Source: Terriglobia bacterium
GTDB lineage: Bacteria; Acidobacteriota; Terriglobia; Terriglobales; Acidobacteriaceae
Reading direction: 5' to 3'
NCBI GenBank assembly: GCA_020073015.1
Contig: JAIQFZ010000004.1
Location: 79,928-143,927 of the forward strand
DNA length: 64,000 bases
Shown here: positions 26,040 to 35,167 of the stretch, one piece after another
Layout of the letters: the number at the start of each line of letters is the position of its first letter
Numbering within the stretch: position 1 is the first letter of the stretch
Notes under the pieces: model-generated
What the model was told of the DNA's origin: nothing
Database searches by the model: none
What the model saw: the letters and a program-made list of their open reading frames with translations, nothing else
Program-made: the position numbers and the translations under genes

Positions 26040-26873
26040 CTAGTGACCGGCGGGCATTTGCGGAGTGCGCTCACCGAGCGTGAAATTCACCTCCACCGTC
26101 TTGCCAGCCGGCACGGTCACGTGCTTGCTCCACATCACGGGATCGGAAAATACCGGACGCTTCACCCGGAGCTGCGTCATCACGTCGTAGAGCGGGCTTT
26201 CGCCGACGACTCTCCATCCTTCATGCCAGGCCACGATTTCATAACTGCCAGAAGGGACCTGAGAAATCTCGAAGTCCCCGTTCTGGTCGGTGACCGCGTA
26301 ATAGGGGTGAGGGGCGACGATCATCTCGCCGTTCATCCAGACATGTCCGGCGTTGCAGCGCAAATCGACCACGCCCGCGCGGGTCATGGGACGGTTGATC
26401 ACCTGGTCCTTGAAGGTAAAGGGCAGGTTGTAGTCCGAGGCGCCCGACATGTGCACCGTGTGCAGCGTCGGATCACTGCTCTTCACCTGGAGATTCCCGC
26501 CCACGGGCACCAGCAGAATATGGGGTTCGTAGCGGCAGTTTTTCTGATTGAGAGCCTGGCGTGCCTGCGGCATGTCCATGGCCTTGCCATGAGTGATGTC
26601 CTTCAGAAAAATGACGGTGTTGGCGATGCCCCCGTCCTGTGCGACCAGAAGGCGCTCCAGGTCCCGCCGTTTTTGACCCTGCGGGTCACAAATTTGCGGA
26701 TCTTTGTTGATTTCCGAGGGCACCAGGTGCGGCAATGGTCCCTGCCATTTCACGGTCCCCTTGATGGTTCCGCCGTCCACTACCGACACAACTTGATAAC
26801 CGGATTGTGCCGCACAGACTTCTGCGGCGAAAGCGATCCCCACGACCGCAAGCAGTCCGCCAATCAGCTTCAT
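26040..26873 (-). CDS. exported cupredoxin-like / carboxypeptidase-regulatory-domain protein
   Basis: 277 aa with a signal peptide ending near C-A-A-Q (about residue 22); the AAGGTGG ribosome site supports the ATG at 26873. An N-terminal strand block (V-V-D-G-G-T-I-K-G-T-V-K-W) is followed by a cupredoxin-like core with possible copper ligands: His in L-H-T-V-H-M, then Cys, His and Met in R-C-N-A-G-H-V-W-M-N. A carboxypeptidase-regulatory-like beta domain (D-Q-N-G-D-F-E-I-S-Q-V-P-S-G-S-Y) comes next. It may be a periplasmic copper or electron-transfer protein; copper binding is inferred. Confidence 0.75.
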   Translation of the reverse strand: MKLIGGLLAVVGIAFAAEVCAAQSGYQVVSVVDGGTIKGTVKWQGPLPHLVPSEINKDPQICDPQGQKRRDLERLLVAQDGGIANTVIFLKDITHGKAMDMPQARQALNQKNCRYEPHILLVPVGGNLQVKSSDPTLHTVHMSGASDYNLPFTFKDQVINRPMTRAGVVDLRCNAGHVWMNGEMIVAPHPYYAVTDQNGDFEISQVPSGSYEIVAWHEGWRVVGESPLYDVMTQLRVKRPVFSDPVMWSKHVTVPAGKTVEVNFTLGERTPQMPAGH

Positions 26874-27181
26874 AGACACCACCTTCTAGGGGATCCCAGG
26901 GGGAAGGAGACGCCCGCACTCAGCACAGGTGGAGAAACACTCCCCGGGGCGGAGACGTCCACCGGCCGGTTTCCAGGTCGTTCCTTGTCGCGGTTCCCCA
27001 CATCACCGCACTGCTTCACTCAAAAAGATAGGTCGGGAGATAACTGGTGGCAAATGACTGAAGTAACGGTGACGATTGTGAGCCTGGGAGGCTCATCGCG
27101 CTGAAACGCTTGGATTTACAGCCACGGACTGACACTTGCACAGAGCTCAACACTTAGCAAAAGGTCGCGCTCCGCCCAACC
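26874..27181. other. intergenic, nothing recognised
   Basis: About 300 bp between two minus-strand genes. It must hold the promoter of the cupredoxin-like gene, but I see no clear -35/-10 pair. No repeat or RNA is recognised. Confidence 0.45.
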
Positions 27182-28324
27182 CTAGCGCTTGTCCATGCCC
27201 ACGTACTTCTGCGGATACACTGGCCCCATGTACTCCGCGCGCGGACGGATCAGCCGGTTGTCGTCCAGTTGCTCGATCACGTGTGCCGTCCAGCCGCTAA
27301 CGCGCGACACGGCAAAGATGGGCGTAAACAAGTCCACCTCAATGCCCAGTGTGTGGTAGGTGGAAGCGGAGTAGAAATCGACATTGGCGTTGAGTTTCTT
27401 GTCGGCCTTGACGAACTCTTCGATCTTGCTCGAATACTCGAACCACTTCGGATTGCCGCTCGAGTTGCCCAGATCGCGCGACATCTGCCGCAGGTGGGTG
27501 GCCCGCGGATCTTCCGTGTGGTAAACGCGATGGCCAAACCCTGGAATTTTCTTCTTCTGCGCCAGCATGCCTTTCACGTAATCCACCGGATCGGCGCCGT
27601 TGTCGTCGATTTCTCTGAGAATTTTGAAAACGGCCTCGTTGGCGCCGCCGTGCAGTGATCCCTTGAGCGTGCCCACCGCCGAGGTGACGGCGGAGTGCAT
27701 ATCCGAGAGCGTGGCCGCGGTCACCCGGGCGGCAAAGGTCGAGGCGTTCAGTTCGTGATCGGCGTGCAGGATAAGGGCGATGTCGAACGCCCGCTCGGCG
27801 GTGGGCGAGGGCGCCTTGCCGTTCAGCATCAGCAGGAAATTGGCCGCGTGGGAAAGTTCCCGGTCGGGCTCCACCATCGGCTTTCCTTTTCGGATCCGGT
27901 CATAGTTCGCCACGATCATAGCGATCTGCGACGTCAGGCGGATCGCCTTGTCGACGTTGGCATCGCGGTCGTTTTTGTTGTATTCGGGATCGTAAAAGGA
28001 AAGGGTGGACACCATGGTGCGCAACACGTCCATCGGGAGCGCATGCTTGGGCACCAGTTGCAGACGGTAGAAAATCGAGGCATCCAGCTTGCGCTCTTCC
28101 GCCATGCGCCATTTCAGCGCCTTCAGTTCTTCCGGCTTGGGCAGACGCCCATACCACAGCAAATAGCAGACTTCCTCAAACGTCGAGTGGTCCGCCAAGT
28201 CGTGGATATCGTACCCGCGATAGGCGAGCACTCCCTGTTCGCCGTCGATGTAGCAAATGCTGGAGGTGGTGGCGACGACCCCCTCCAGTCCTTTCGAAGC
28301 GTGCGTGCTGGTTACGCTGGACAT
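27182..28324 (-). CDS. gltA: citrate synthase
   Basis: Condenses acetyl-CoA and oxaloacetate, entering the TCA cycle. 380 aa from the ATG at 28324, the length of the short (Bacillus CitZ / 2-methylcitrate-synthase-like) type. Catalytic residues are present: His in L-H-G-G-A-N-E-A, His in G-F-G-H-R-V-Y and Asp in V-D-F-Y-S-A. The sequence alone does not exclude 2-methylcitrate synthase, but no prp genes are nearby. It is divergent from the S46 peptidase gene. Confidence 0.92.
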   Translation of the reverse strand: MSSVTSTHASKGLEGVVATTSSICYIDGEQGVLAYRGYDIHDLADHSTFEEVCYLLWYGRLPKPEELKALKWRMAEERKLDASIFYRLQLVPKHALPMDVLRTMVSTLSFYDPEYNKNDRDANVDKAIRLTSQIAMIVANYDRIRKGKPMVEPDRELSHAANFLLMLNGKAPSPTAERAFDIALILHADHELNASTFAARVTAATLSDMHSAVTSAVGTLKGSLHGGANEAVFKILREIDDNGADPVDYVKGMLAQKKKIPGFGHRVYHTEDPRATHLRQMSRDLGNSSGNPKWFEYSSKIEEFVKADKKLNANVDFYSASTYHTLGIEVDLFTPIFAVSRVSGWTAHVIEQLDDNRLIRPRAEYMGPVYPQKYVGMDKR

Positions 28325-28540
28325 GATTCCTCGCTCAAGTGGCGGATAGTAGTTTTGATGCTCCTCCGGGCAGAAGCACAGAGGCAACCTTCTTTTATAC
28401 GATAAACTCAGGCGCCTTGCCACCGCGCTGCTTGGCCCGCGAGAATCCGGGGCGTATAGTTAGGAGTTTGCTTCCTGCGGTTGAGAGTTCCATATTCCTG
28501 GGCCGGCAAGTCTGGCCCCAATTAAATCCCGGAGACATTC

Positions 28541-30658
28541 ATGAGAACGAAATCGCTTCTTTTCGCCTTAATCCTCGCCCTCGCCGTACCCCTCGCTTTC
28601 GCCGACGAAGGCATGTGGCTGTATAACGCGTTTCCCAAAGACCGTGTCAAAGCGCAGTACGGTTTTCTGCCCACGCAGGACTGGCTCGACCACCTGCGGC
28701 TTTCCTCCGTGCGGTTCAACAACGGCGGTTCAGGTTCGTTTGTGTCGGCGGACGGCCTGGCGTTTACCAACCATCACGTCGGCGCCGACTGCATCCAGAA
28801 ACTTAGCAAGGCAAGCACCGACTACATGAAGAACGGCTTCTACGCGAAAACGCAAGCGGAAGAAGGCAAGTGTCCCGATCTTGAACTCAACGTGCTGGTT
28901 AAGATTGACGATGTCACCGCCAAAGTGAAAGCTGCGGTGACTGCCGGCATGTCCACCGCCCAGGGCGGTCAGGCTGAGCGTGCCGCCATGAGCGCCATCG
29001 AGAAAGATTGCACAGTTTCCACCAGCTTGCGCTGCGACGTGGTCACGCTCTATTCAGGCGAGGTCTACAACCTCTATCAATACAAGAAGTACACCGATGT
29101 GCGTCTGGTGTTCTCACCCGAATTCGAAATCGCGTTCTTCGGGGGCGATCCCGACAACTTTACTTTTCCCCGGTATGACCTCGACATCACCTTCTTTCGC
29201 ATCTATGAAAACGACAAACCGGTCCATCTTGAGCACTACCTGCAATGGTCGAAAGGCGGCGTAAAGGATGGCGAATTGATCTTCGTCTCCGGCCATCCGG
29301 GCAATACCGATCGCTTGAAGACGGTGGCCCAGATGCAATTCCTGAAGGATGTCGATTATCCGGCCCGGCTCACCAGCTTCAAGGAGCGCATCGATCTGCT
29401 GAAGAAGTTCAGCGCGGAGTCGGCGGAAAACGCGCGCATTGCGCAGAAGGACATCTTCGGCTTGGAGAATTCGCAGAAGGCGGTCACCGGTTATCTCGCG
29501 GGAGTCCGGGACCTGGCCGCCATGTCGCAGAAGAATCTGGCGGAGCGCGAACAGGAGAAGCAATACCTGGAAAAGAATCCCGGTGCCCCGAACCCGTGGG
29601 AAGAAATCGCCGGTGCGGTGAAAGTGGACCGCGAGATCTACAACCAGCTGACCTACGTCGAGCGGACGCGCGGCTTCTACTCAAATCTGTCGGCCATCGC
29701 CCGCAATCTGGTCCGCGCGGCTGCGGAGAAACCAAAGCCAAACGGGGAGCGCCTGCGCGAGTACCGCGATTCGGCGCTGCGCTCGCTCGAACAGCGATTG
29801 TTCAGCAGCGCTCCCGTCTACAAGAACCTGGAAACCGTGACCTTGGCGGAATCGTTTGCCCAGATGCAGGAAGCCCTGGGAGCCGACGATCCGGCGGTCA
29901 AGGCAGCGCTGAACGGCAAGTCGCCGCAGAAAGCTGCGCGAGAACTGATCAGCGGGACCAAGCTCGAGGATGTTGCGGTTCGCAAGCAGCTCTACGAAGG
30001 CGGACAGGCGGCGATCGAGGCGAGCACGGATCCCCTGATTGTTCTGATGCGGAACGTGGATCCGCTGGCACGGGCGGTCCGGAGACGCTTTGATGACGAA
30101 GTCGATGCGGTGGAGCGGCGCAATGGTGCGCTCATTGCCAGGGCGCGGTTCGCGCAGAGCGGTTTCAATCAGCCTCCCGACGCCACCTTCACGCTGCGTC
30201 TGACCTACGGGCCGGTGAAGGGGTACAGCGAGAATGGGAAGAAGATCCCCTACTTCACCACCCTCGGTGGCGCCTACCAGCATGCGGCGGAGAACGGCAG
30301 CAAGCCTCCCTACGCATTGCCGGAGAGCTGGGTCAAGGCGAAATCGAAACTGAGCCTGACCACGCCCTTCAATTACGTTTCGACTGCGGACATTATCGGC
30401 GGAAACTCCGGCAGTCCGACCGTGAACAAGGCCGCTGAAGTGGTGGGGATTATTTTCGACGGCAATATCCAGTCGCTGGCCAACAACTTCTTCTACGACG
30501 ATGTGCAACAGCGAGCCGTCCACGTGGACTCGCGTGGCATCCTCGAGGCTCTGCGCAAGATCTACGGCGCGGATGCCTTGGCGGATGAACTGGTGGGCGC
30601 GGCCGCTCCCGGCGGCAAGAAAGCGGCAGCGAAGGCGAAAACAACCGCGAAACCTTGA
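28541..30658 (+). CDS. S46 family dipeptidyl-peptidase (DPP7/DPP11 type)
   Basis: 705 aa, exported (signal peptide ending at F-A-D, ~residue 22). The chymotrypsin-like triad of S46 is visible: His in F-T-N-H-H-V-G, Asp in the G-G-D-P-D-N-F-T-F-P-R region and Ser in G-G-N-S-G-S-P-T. A helical domain lies between the barrel halves. These enzymes release N-terminal dipeptides in the periplasm. I could not decide between DPP7 (hydrophobic) and DPP11 (acidic) specificity. The tail is Lys/Ala-rich. Confidence 0.92.
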   Translation: MRTKSLLFALILALAVPLAFADEGMWLYNAFPKDRVKAQYGFLPTQDWLDHLRLSSVRFNNGGSGSFVSADGLAFTNHHVGADCIQKLSKASTDYMKNGFYAKTQAEEGKCPDLELNVLVKIDDVTAKVKAAVTAGMSTAQGGQAERAAMSAIEKDCTVSTSLRCDVVTLYSGEVYNLYQYKKYTDVRLVFSPEFEIAFFGGDPDNFTFPRYDLDITFFRIYENDKPVHLEHYLQWSKGGVKDGELIFVSGHPGNTDRLKTVAQMQFLKDVDYPARLTSFKERIDLLKKFSAESAENARIAQKDIFGLENSQKAVTGYLAGVRDLAAMSQKNLAEREQEKQYLEKNPGAPNPWEEIAGAVKVDREIYNQLTYVERTRGFYSNLSAIARNLVRAAAEKPKPNGERLREYRDSALRSLEQRLFSSAPVYKNLETVTLAESFAQMQEALGADDPAVKAALNGKSPQKAARELISGTKLEDVAVRKQLYEGGQAAIEASTDPLIVLMRNVDPLARAVRRRFDDEVDAVERRNGALIARARFAQSGFNQPPDATFTLRLTYGPVKGYSENGKKIPYFTTLGGAYQHAAENGSKPPYALPESWVKAKSKLSLTTPFNYVSTADIIGGNSGSPTVNKAAEVVGIIFDGNIQSLANNFFYDDVQQRAVHVDSRGILEALRKIYGADALADELVGAAAPGGKKAAAKAKTTAKP

Positions 30659-30749
30659 ATCCTTCCCCGCGAGGGCATAGAAGACGTAGCGCCGCCGGCA
30701 TGGCCGAGGAGTGCCGACACTACTGCCGCAAGGATAGTATTATTTTCTG

Positions 30750-31166
30750 GTGCCGCAACTTCTCCATGACGACACCTTCCGTCGGATCTGTCGCGGACGT
30801 GACCTCCTCGCCGCCGAGCACCAATCCCGTGTTCTGCTCGAGCAGGCGGCGCGCGAGGCATGCCTTTCCGAATTTCATTTCCATCGCCTGTTTCGTTCCA
30901 CTTTCGGCGAGACCCCGCATGATTTTCTCACTCGCCTGCGCATGGACCGCGCCAGGCAGCTACTCGCCTCTGAGCGCAGCGTGACGGAAGTCTGTTTCGA
31001 GATCGGCTACGGAAGCTTGGGATCGTTTTCCAGCAAATTCCGCGCGCAGTTCGGCCGCAGTCCCGCCCAATTTCAGCGTGAGGTCCGCCGCATCTTCGGA
31101 TACAGTGCTCCCTGGCGCGTGCTGATGGTGCCCGGATGCTTTCTGCAGGCCTGGGCCATCGAATAG
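30750..31166 (+). CDS. AraC-family HTH protein (DNA-binding domain only)
   Basis: 138 aa starting at GTG 30750. It holds both HTH motifs of AraC proteins: A-A-R-E-A-C-L-S-E-F-H-F-H-R-L-F and V-T-E-V-C-F-E-I-G-Y-G-S-L-G-S-F-S-S-K-F. There is no ligand-binding domain. A GATAGTATTATT stretch just upstream could be its -10 region. It may be a stand-alone regulator or a truncated one; the target is unknown. Confidence 0.85.
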   Translation: MPQLLHDDTFRRICRGRDLLAAEHQSRVLLEQAAREACLSEFHFHRLFRSTFGETPHDFLTRLRMDRARQLLASERSVTEVCFEIGYGSLGSFSSKFRAQFGRSPAQFQREVRRIFGYSAPWRVLMVPGCFLQAWAIE

Positions 31167-31250
31167 CGTTAGTTTTTGGGTGGCGCAGCGCTTCAGTGTG
31201 TGCGTGAGAACTCGCATTCGACCATTGTGGTGGAACCGAATTGCCGCTTC

Positions 31251-31281
31251 TTAGCTGCGAAGCGGCGCAAGAATACAGCCC
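31251..31281 (+). repeat. 31-bp dispersed repeat, copy 2
   Basis: Matches 21026-21056 at about 28 of 31 positions. Just before it (31170-31200) is a fragment similar to the start of the MITE-like element at 34656 (words GGGTGGCGCAGCGCTT), so repeat families are stacked here. Confidence 0.6.
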
Positions 31282-31394
31282 GCTGGCTTTAACCGCTGAG
31301 GTTCGCGTGTTGGCGCGGAATACACTAAATAGCAAGAATTGAGAAGCACTGCCTGCCTCGAATTCGCTAGTCTCTCCTGCGAAGGAGAACAATC

Positions 31395-31844
31395 ATGATC
31401 CAAAGGATGTCACACGCAACCATTTATGTGCTTGATCAGGACCAGGCCAAGGACTTCTACGTTGGCAAGCTGGGCTTTGAAGTCAAGGTGGATCAGTCCC
31501 TGCCCAGCGGCTTCCGCTGGCTGACCGTCGCTCCCAAAGGACAGTCTGACCTGGAGATCATCCTGATGAAAGTCGGCAGCGGCGGCGACTTCGTCAAGAT
31601 GAAGGGCGGGAACTCCGAAGAAAGTGCAAAGAAGGACATTGACGCCATGGCAGCATTGTTGAAGAAAGGCTGGTTCAGCGCCGGCGCCTTCCGCACCGCC
31701 GATTGCCGCAAGACCTTTGCAGAACTGAAAGCCAAAGGCGTGGAATTCGTCTCCGAACCGAAAGATCAGTTCTACGGCGTGGAAGCGGTGTTCAAAGATC
31801 CCTTCGGGAATTGGTTCAGTTTGACCCAGCCGAAGAATTACTGA
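31395..31844 (+). CDS. VOC-family (glyoxalase/dioxygenase-like) protein
   Basis: 149 aa, strong GAAGGAGA ribosome site. The paired beta-alpha-beta-beta-beta modules of the VOC superfamily are visible: H-A-T-I-Y-V-L-D-Q-D-Q-A-K-D-F-Y near the start and a second module ending F-K-D-P-F-G-N-W-F. Metal ligands would be His near residue 6 and Glu in the terminal strands. Substrate not predictable. Confidence 0.85.
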   Translation: MIQRMSHATIYVLDQDQAKDFYVGKLGFEVKVDQSLPSGFRWLTVAPKGQSDLEIILMKVGSGGDFVKMKGGNSEESAKKDIDAMAALLKKGWFSAGAFRTADCRKTFAELKAKGVEFVSEPKDQFYGVEAVFKDPFGNWFSLTQPKNY

Positions 31845-31854
31845 TGACGGGTGT

Positions 31855-31906
31855 GAGCTACGAGTCATGGGTATGTGGCCTTACTCATGACTCAGGCTCA
31901 TAGCTC
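31855..31906. repeat. GAGCTA/TAGCTC word palindrome
   Basis: GAGCTA-C-GAGTCATG (31855-31869) is mirrored by CATGACTC...TAGCTC (31886-31906). It lies just after the VOC gene and near the end of the SIR2-like gene, and belongs to the same style of intergenic word arrays as elsewhere in the window. Confidence 0.6.
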
Positions 31907-31970
31907 ATCCGCGGAGAGTCCCGCCCCAGCAGAGCTTGGACGGGGCACCCCTCGAGATCAAATTTTGCGA

Positions 31971-33017
31971 TTAGTTTGGGCCACCCGCCCATAGAAAATG
32001 GTCTATTTCCCGCCTTGTGAGTCCCTGTGAAAATCCACCCTGGCAGTTGTTGAAGATTCCCCCGATACCCTCCGCCTTCAAATTGCTCTCGACCCTATCT
32101 GCATCCGAGCGACTACCCGCAACTACTATTACTTGCTTTGGCATTTGCGTCAGATTGTCCTTGAGCAGCTTCAGAAAATGTTTTTCAGTTCCCCGCCATC
32201 CAATTGTCAGTATTCGATTGACCTTCGGGATCGCTTCGCGCAGGGCTTTCAGATGCGACTCCGGACATTCAAAGGCAGTCTTTGTAATGACAGGAATTGC
32301 TATCGCCGGGAACAATCCAACTACCCTGACAGGGCTCACCGCTTGCACCGCCATCTCGGCCGAGGATATAACGTCGAAATCATTACTCAGTGTCGTCCCC
32401 ATTCCCGCATTATTTATCATGTGCTGGATCATGGCATCATCCGTCATCGCGGTTTGAGGGTCCCGGATTGCATTGGACGGGTGCACCCAATCAACAGATC
32501 CATGTATTTTGATCAGCTTGTAATTTCTAGGAGCGACGTAGTCCTCAAGAGAATTGCAGGTAACGCCCAGTACCGATAGCGCTGATTCGAGCATTTTGTC
32601 GTAGTTGAAGGTTACCAGACAGATTTCTTCGTTATTCTCCGAGCGCCATCGTTCAAGATCATCGAGTAGAGTCTTGTAGTTTGTCACGCCAAGATGTCTG
32701 TTGGTCCAAGCCGTTTCGACCTCCCAAATTATGGTGCGTATGTAAAAGCGAATAGCGGCTAATTGCTGATGCCTTGCTGGGTGTTTCCCGGCTTCTGATT
32801 GGGCCTGTTCCAACTGTTCTTCCAATGAAGTCTCGGAATTACTTAAACGTGTGACCAATGGCTGGCATTGATGGAATCTCGCCAGTGTTTCTCTGAACGA
32901 CCGTCGGTTTTCGAAAAGTTGGTTCGCAAGGGGTGGGCGCGCATCGTCGTGGCCTCCTGGGGGATAGTCTGCTACGGAATCAAAGGAGGCTCCTGCTCCG
33001 AAAATGACTAGCAACAT
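31971..33017 (-). CDS. SIR2-like domain protein (possible NADase, stand-alone defence-type)
   Basis: 348 aa. The SIR2-like fold is marked by the N-terminal G-A-G-A-S-F-D NAD loop (residues 7-13), T-F-N-Y-D near residue 134, and K-I-H-G-S-V-D-W with the catalytic His near residue 170. The C-terminal part (I-L-T-I-G-W-R-G-T, then V-V-V-A-G-S-R) completes the Rossmann fold. SIR2-like proteins of this kind occur in antiphage systems that deplete NAD+ (Thoeris ThsA, DSR, pAgo-SIR2). No partner gene is adjacent. The gene is AT-richer than its neighbours (25 G/C of 60 at 32581-32640), suggesting transfer. No strong ribosome site is seen. Confidence 0.8.
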   Translation of the reverse strand: MLLVIFGAGASFDSVADYPPGGHDDARPPLANQLFENRRSFRETLARFHQCQPLVTRLSNSETSLEEQLEQAQSEAGKHPARHQQLAAIRFYIRTIIWEVETAWTNRHLGVTNYKTLLDDLERWRSENNEEICLVTFNYDKMLESALSVLGVTCNSLEDYVAPRNYKLIKIHGSVDWVHPSNAIRDPQTAMTDDAMIQHMINNAGMGTTLSNDFDVISSAEMAVQAVSPVRVVGLFPAIAIPVITKTAFECPESHLKALREAIPKVNRILTIGWRGTEKHFLKLLKDNLTQMPKQVIVVAGSRSDADRVESNLKAEGIGGIFNNCQGGFSQGLTRREIDHFLWAGGPN

Positions 33018-33192
33018 TTGGGCTAATCTAACATGAAAGACGGGCTGGGAGGGTGTCCCAGGGTTTCGACAGTGCGGACGCTAATCGAGACTCGGTCTGT
33101 ACTGAGTCGGAGATCCGGGCCACCCTGCATCATCGGTAGGAGGGGCAGGTTGCCGGCCTCCACACGACTGGTACCCATTTAAAATAGAAGTT

Positions 33193-33639
33193 ATGTTCAC
33201 CTCGCAGCCGATTGGAGTTGTGAGTAGTCCGTACAAAGACGCAAGCGAGATTCCCAAGGGTCTTGGCGCGAAACACGAGGCGGATGGTGTGCTCAAGATC
33301 CTGCCCGAGTTTGAGCCCGGGCTCACCGACATCGAGGGCTTCTCGCATCTCATCGTCATCTGGGAGTTCGATCGCTCCCAAGGGTTTGAATTGCTCGTTA
33401 CACCGCCCTCCGACAATCGGCCGCATGGTGTGTTTGCGACCCGATCTCCGCGACGTCCGAACCCAATTGGCTTGACCATCGTCGAGCTGCGTCGCCGCGA
33501 AGGCATCGAGCTGCACGTTCGGGGCGTCGATATGCTACATGGGACCCCTATTCTCGATATCAAACCCTACCTGTCTAGCATCTCGTCCGCAACGCTACGC
33601 CGCGGGTGGCTAGCCGAAGCTGAGGCACGACAGAGGTGA
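33193..33639 (+). CDS. trmO: tRNA (adenine(37)-N6)-methyltransferase TrmO
   Basis: 148 aa of the TsaA/YaeB (VirR-like) family that methylates t6A37 of tRNA-Thr using SAM. The hallmark block D-N-R-P-H-G-V-F-A-T-R-S-P-R-R-P-N-P-I-G is intact, as is D-I-K-P-Y near the end. It is shorter than E. coli TrmO because it lacks the C-terminal domain, which is common in bacteria and archaea. Confidence 0.9.
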   Translation: MFTSQPIGVVSSPYKDASEIPKGLGAKHEADGVLKILPEFEPGLTDIEGFSHLIVIWEFDRSQGFELLVTPPSDNRPHGVFATRSPRRPNPIGLTIVELRRREGIELHVRGVDMLHGTPILDIKPYLSSISSATLRRGWLAEAEARQR

Positions 33640-33660
33640 TGAGGTTGCAGTAGCGGGTAC

Positions 33661-33691
33661 CCCACTCATCGCGGTTCTTGCGATGAGTGGG
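33661..33691. repeat. perfect 12-bp-stem hairpin
   Basis: CCCACTCATCGC and GCGATGAGTGGG flank a 7-base loop, 21 bp after the trmO stop. There is no T-tract, so it is a poor intrinsic terminator and more likely a member of the hairpin-repeat population. Confidence 0.7.
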
Positions 33692-33748
33692 CTCGTCTCC
33701 GCAAGAGGTCAGAGGTGTGAGGCGCTTTGCCAAGCAGCCGCGGCAAGT

Positions 33749-34591
33749 TCATTCCGGCCAGAGGCTGGCGGCGGTCGTCTCGAGAATCTGTTTTCTTGTC
33801 TCTTCGCTCATCGGCAGAGCCTTGAATTGATCGAGGACCTGCTTGATATCAGGGACGCCGGGGCCGGGCCAGTCTGTGCCGAACACGGTTTTGTGAGCAA
33901 TCTCGTCAAGCCGCGGAAAGTGCCGCAGCAGGCTTTTCGGCGGGATGCCGCTGATGTCGAGATAGACATTCGGGTGGCGGCGGATCAGGAAGAACGCCGT
34001 ATCCATCCAGAGCGGCCGGCCCCCGTGCGCCAGCAAAATCTTCAGCTTCGGGAAATCGACCGCCACATCGTCCACGTAGATCGGGTCGCCGTACTTGTTG
34101 CGCGCGCCCGGGAACACGGACGTTCCGGTGTGAAACATCACCGGGATGCCGTTGCCTTCAGCGGCGCGGTAAATGATTTCGAGTTCCTTCATACCGCTCA
34201 GGTAATCGTTCGGGTACAGCAACTGGTGGGGCGGATGGATTTTGACCATGCGGATGCCAAGCCGCAGGATGTGCTCGACGTCCGCCAGAATGTTGCTGGT
34301 ATGCCGCGGATGCACGCTGCCGCACGGGATCAGGCGCTTGGGATCTTCTTTGACGTAGTCGGCCACGAACTGGTTGACCTCGGCGGTGAACCCGAGGACC
34401 TCAGGCGCAACATAGTTGATGAGGACGGCGCGGTCGACACCACAACGATCAAGATAACCTAGGAAGGCTTTTGGCGAGCGGGTGTAGGAGACGATTTCTT
34501 CAAAGTTGGCGCGCTTCTTCCTGATCAGTTCCAGCGCAGCCGGTTTCAACATTTCGAAGGGTTCGATGTGGATGTGGCAGTCGGTGATCAA
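33749..34591 (-). CDS. amidohydrolase-family metal-dependent hydrolase (amidohydrolase 2, ACMSD-like)
   Basis: 280 aa TIM-barrel. Metal ligands fit the amidohydrolase-2 group: D-C-H-I-H at residues 4-8, His in K-I-H-P-P, His in M-F-H-T-G-T, His in L-A-H-G-G and Asp in F-G-T-D-W-P. The family includes decarboxylases such as ACMSD and lactone hydrolases. It starts with TTG at 34591 inside a repeat word region (GTAGTCAGTAGTCAGT type, 34600-34620) and has no visible ribosome site. Confidence 0.82.
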   Translation of the reverse strand: MITDCHIHIEPFEMLKPAALELIRKKRANFEEIVSYTRSPKAFLGYLDRCGVDRAVLINYVAPEVLGFTAEVNQFVADYVKEDPKRLIPCGSVHPRHTSNILADVEHILRLGIRMVKIHPPHQLLYPNDYLSGMKELEIIYRAAEGNGIPVMFHTGTSVFPGARNKYGDPIYVDDVAVDFPKLKILLAHGGRPLWMDTAFFLIRRHPNVYLDISGIPPKSLLRHFPRLDEIAHKTVFGTDWPGPGVPDIKQVLDQFKALPMSEETRKQILETTAASLWPE

Positions 34592-34655
34592 GTCAATAGC
34601 CGGTAGTCAGTAGTCAGTGCCCGCGAACTACTTTCAAAAAATGGCTTTGAGAAGG

Positions 34656-34803
34656 GGCACGGCTTTAACAGGCTGCGGAAAAAGTCTGGTTATGGGTGGC
34701 GCAGCGCTTTAGCCCTGCGATAAGCCTTTTGTTACCATCGGCGGCTTTAGCCACTGAGGGCCCCGATTCGACTTTTTCCGCAGCCTCTTTAAGGCTGTGC
34801 CGC
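34656..34803. mobile_element. MITE-like element with perfect 17-bp terminal inverted repeats
   Basis: AGGCTGCGGAAAAAGTC (34670-34686) is matched exactly by its complement at 34770-34786, giving a 117-bp core. The pairing extends outward with a few mismatches (GGCACGGCTTTAA ... TTTAAGGCTGTGCC) to 34656-34803. CTTTAA occurs just outside both core ends. There is no coding capacity. A degraded second copy is at 36395-36518. Confidence 0.75.
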
Positions 34804-34828
34804 CTTGCTCGTGGCCCGTACTCGAAGC

Positions 34829-35152
34829 CTAGTACAACGGCACCTTCGGATCCACCGTGCGTGCCCACCCGTCAATCCCGCCGCGCATGGACTGAGCCTT
34901 TTCGAACCCTTGCTGACGGAGCCAGTTCGTGACCGTCAACGAACGTACGCCATGATGACACACGACGATGATGTGGTCCTCAGGGTCCAGTTCCTGGTGC
35001 GCCCGCGTGGGCACATCACCCATAGGGATCTGTTTCGATCCTTCGATGCGCGCCTTCTCCCACTCCGATGGTTCCCGGACATCGAGGAGCGTGAAGGTCT
35101 CACCGCGCTTCTGAAGCGATTTGACTTGGCCGGCAGAGATTTCGAAGTCCAT
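34829..35152 (-). CDS. rhodanese-like sulfurtransferase, single domain
   Basis: 107 aa. One rhodanese domain with L-L-D-V-R-E-P-S-E-W-E and the active-site loop C-H-H-G-V-R-S, where the cysteine would carry persulfide. It is similar in design to the rhodanese at 60423-60773. A role in sulfur relay is probable but the partner is unknown. Confidence 0.88.
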   Translation of the reverse strand: MDFEISAGQVKSLQKRGETFTLLDVREPSEWEKARIEGSKQIPMGDVPTRAHQELDPEDHIIVVCHHGVRSLTVTNWLRQQGFEKAQSMRGGIDGWARTVDPKVPLY

Positions 35153-35167
35153 AATTCAGCGTCAAGT

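Noticed and set aside
25965..27104. 379-aa open frame opposite the cupredoxin-like gene
   Set aside because: The opposite strand encodes a signal peptide and recognisable metal-binding motifs; this frame has none.
33749..34462. Plus-strand frame over the amidohydrolase gene
   Set aside because: Shadow; metal-ligand motifs are all on the minus strand.
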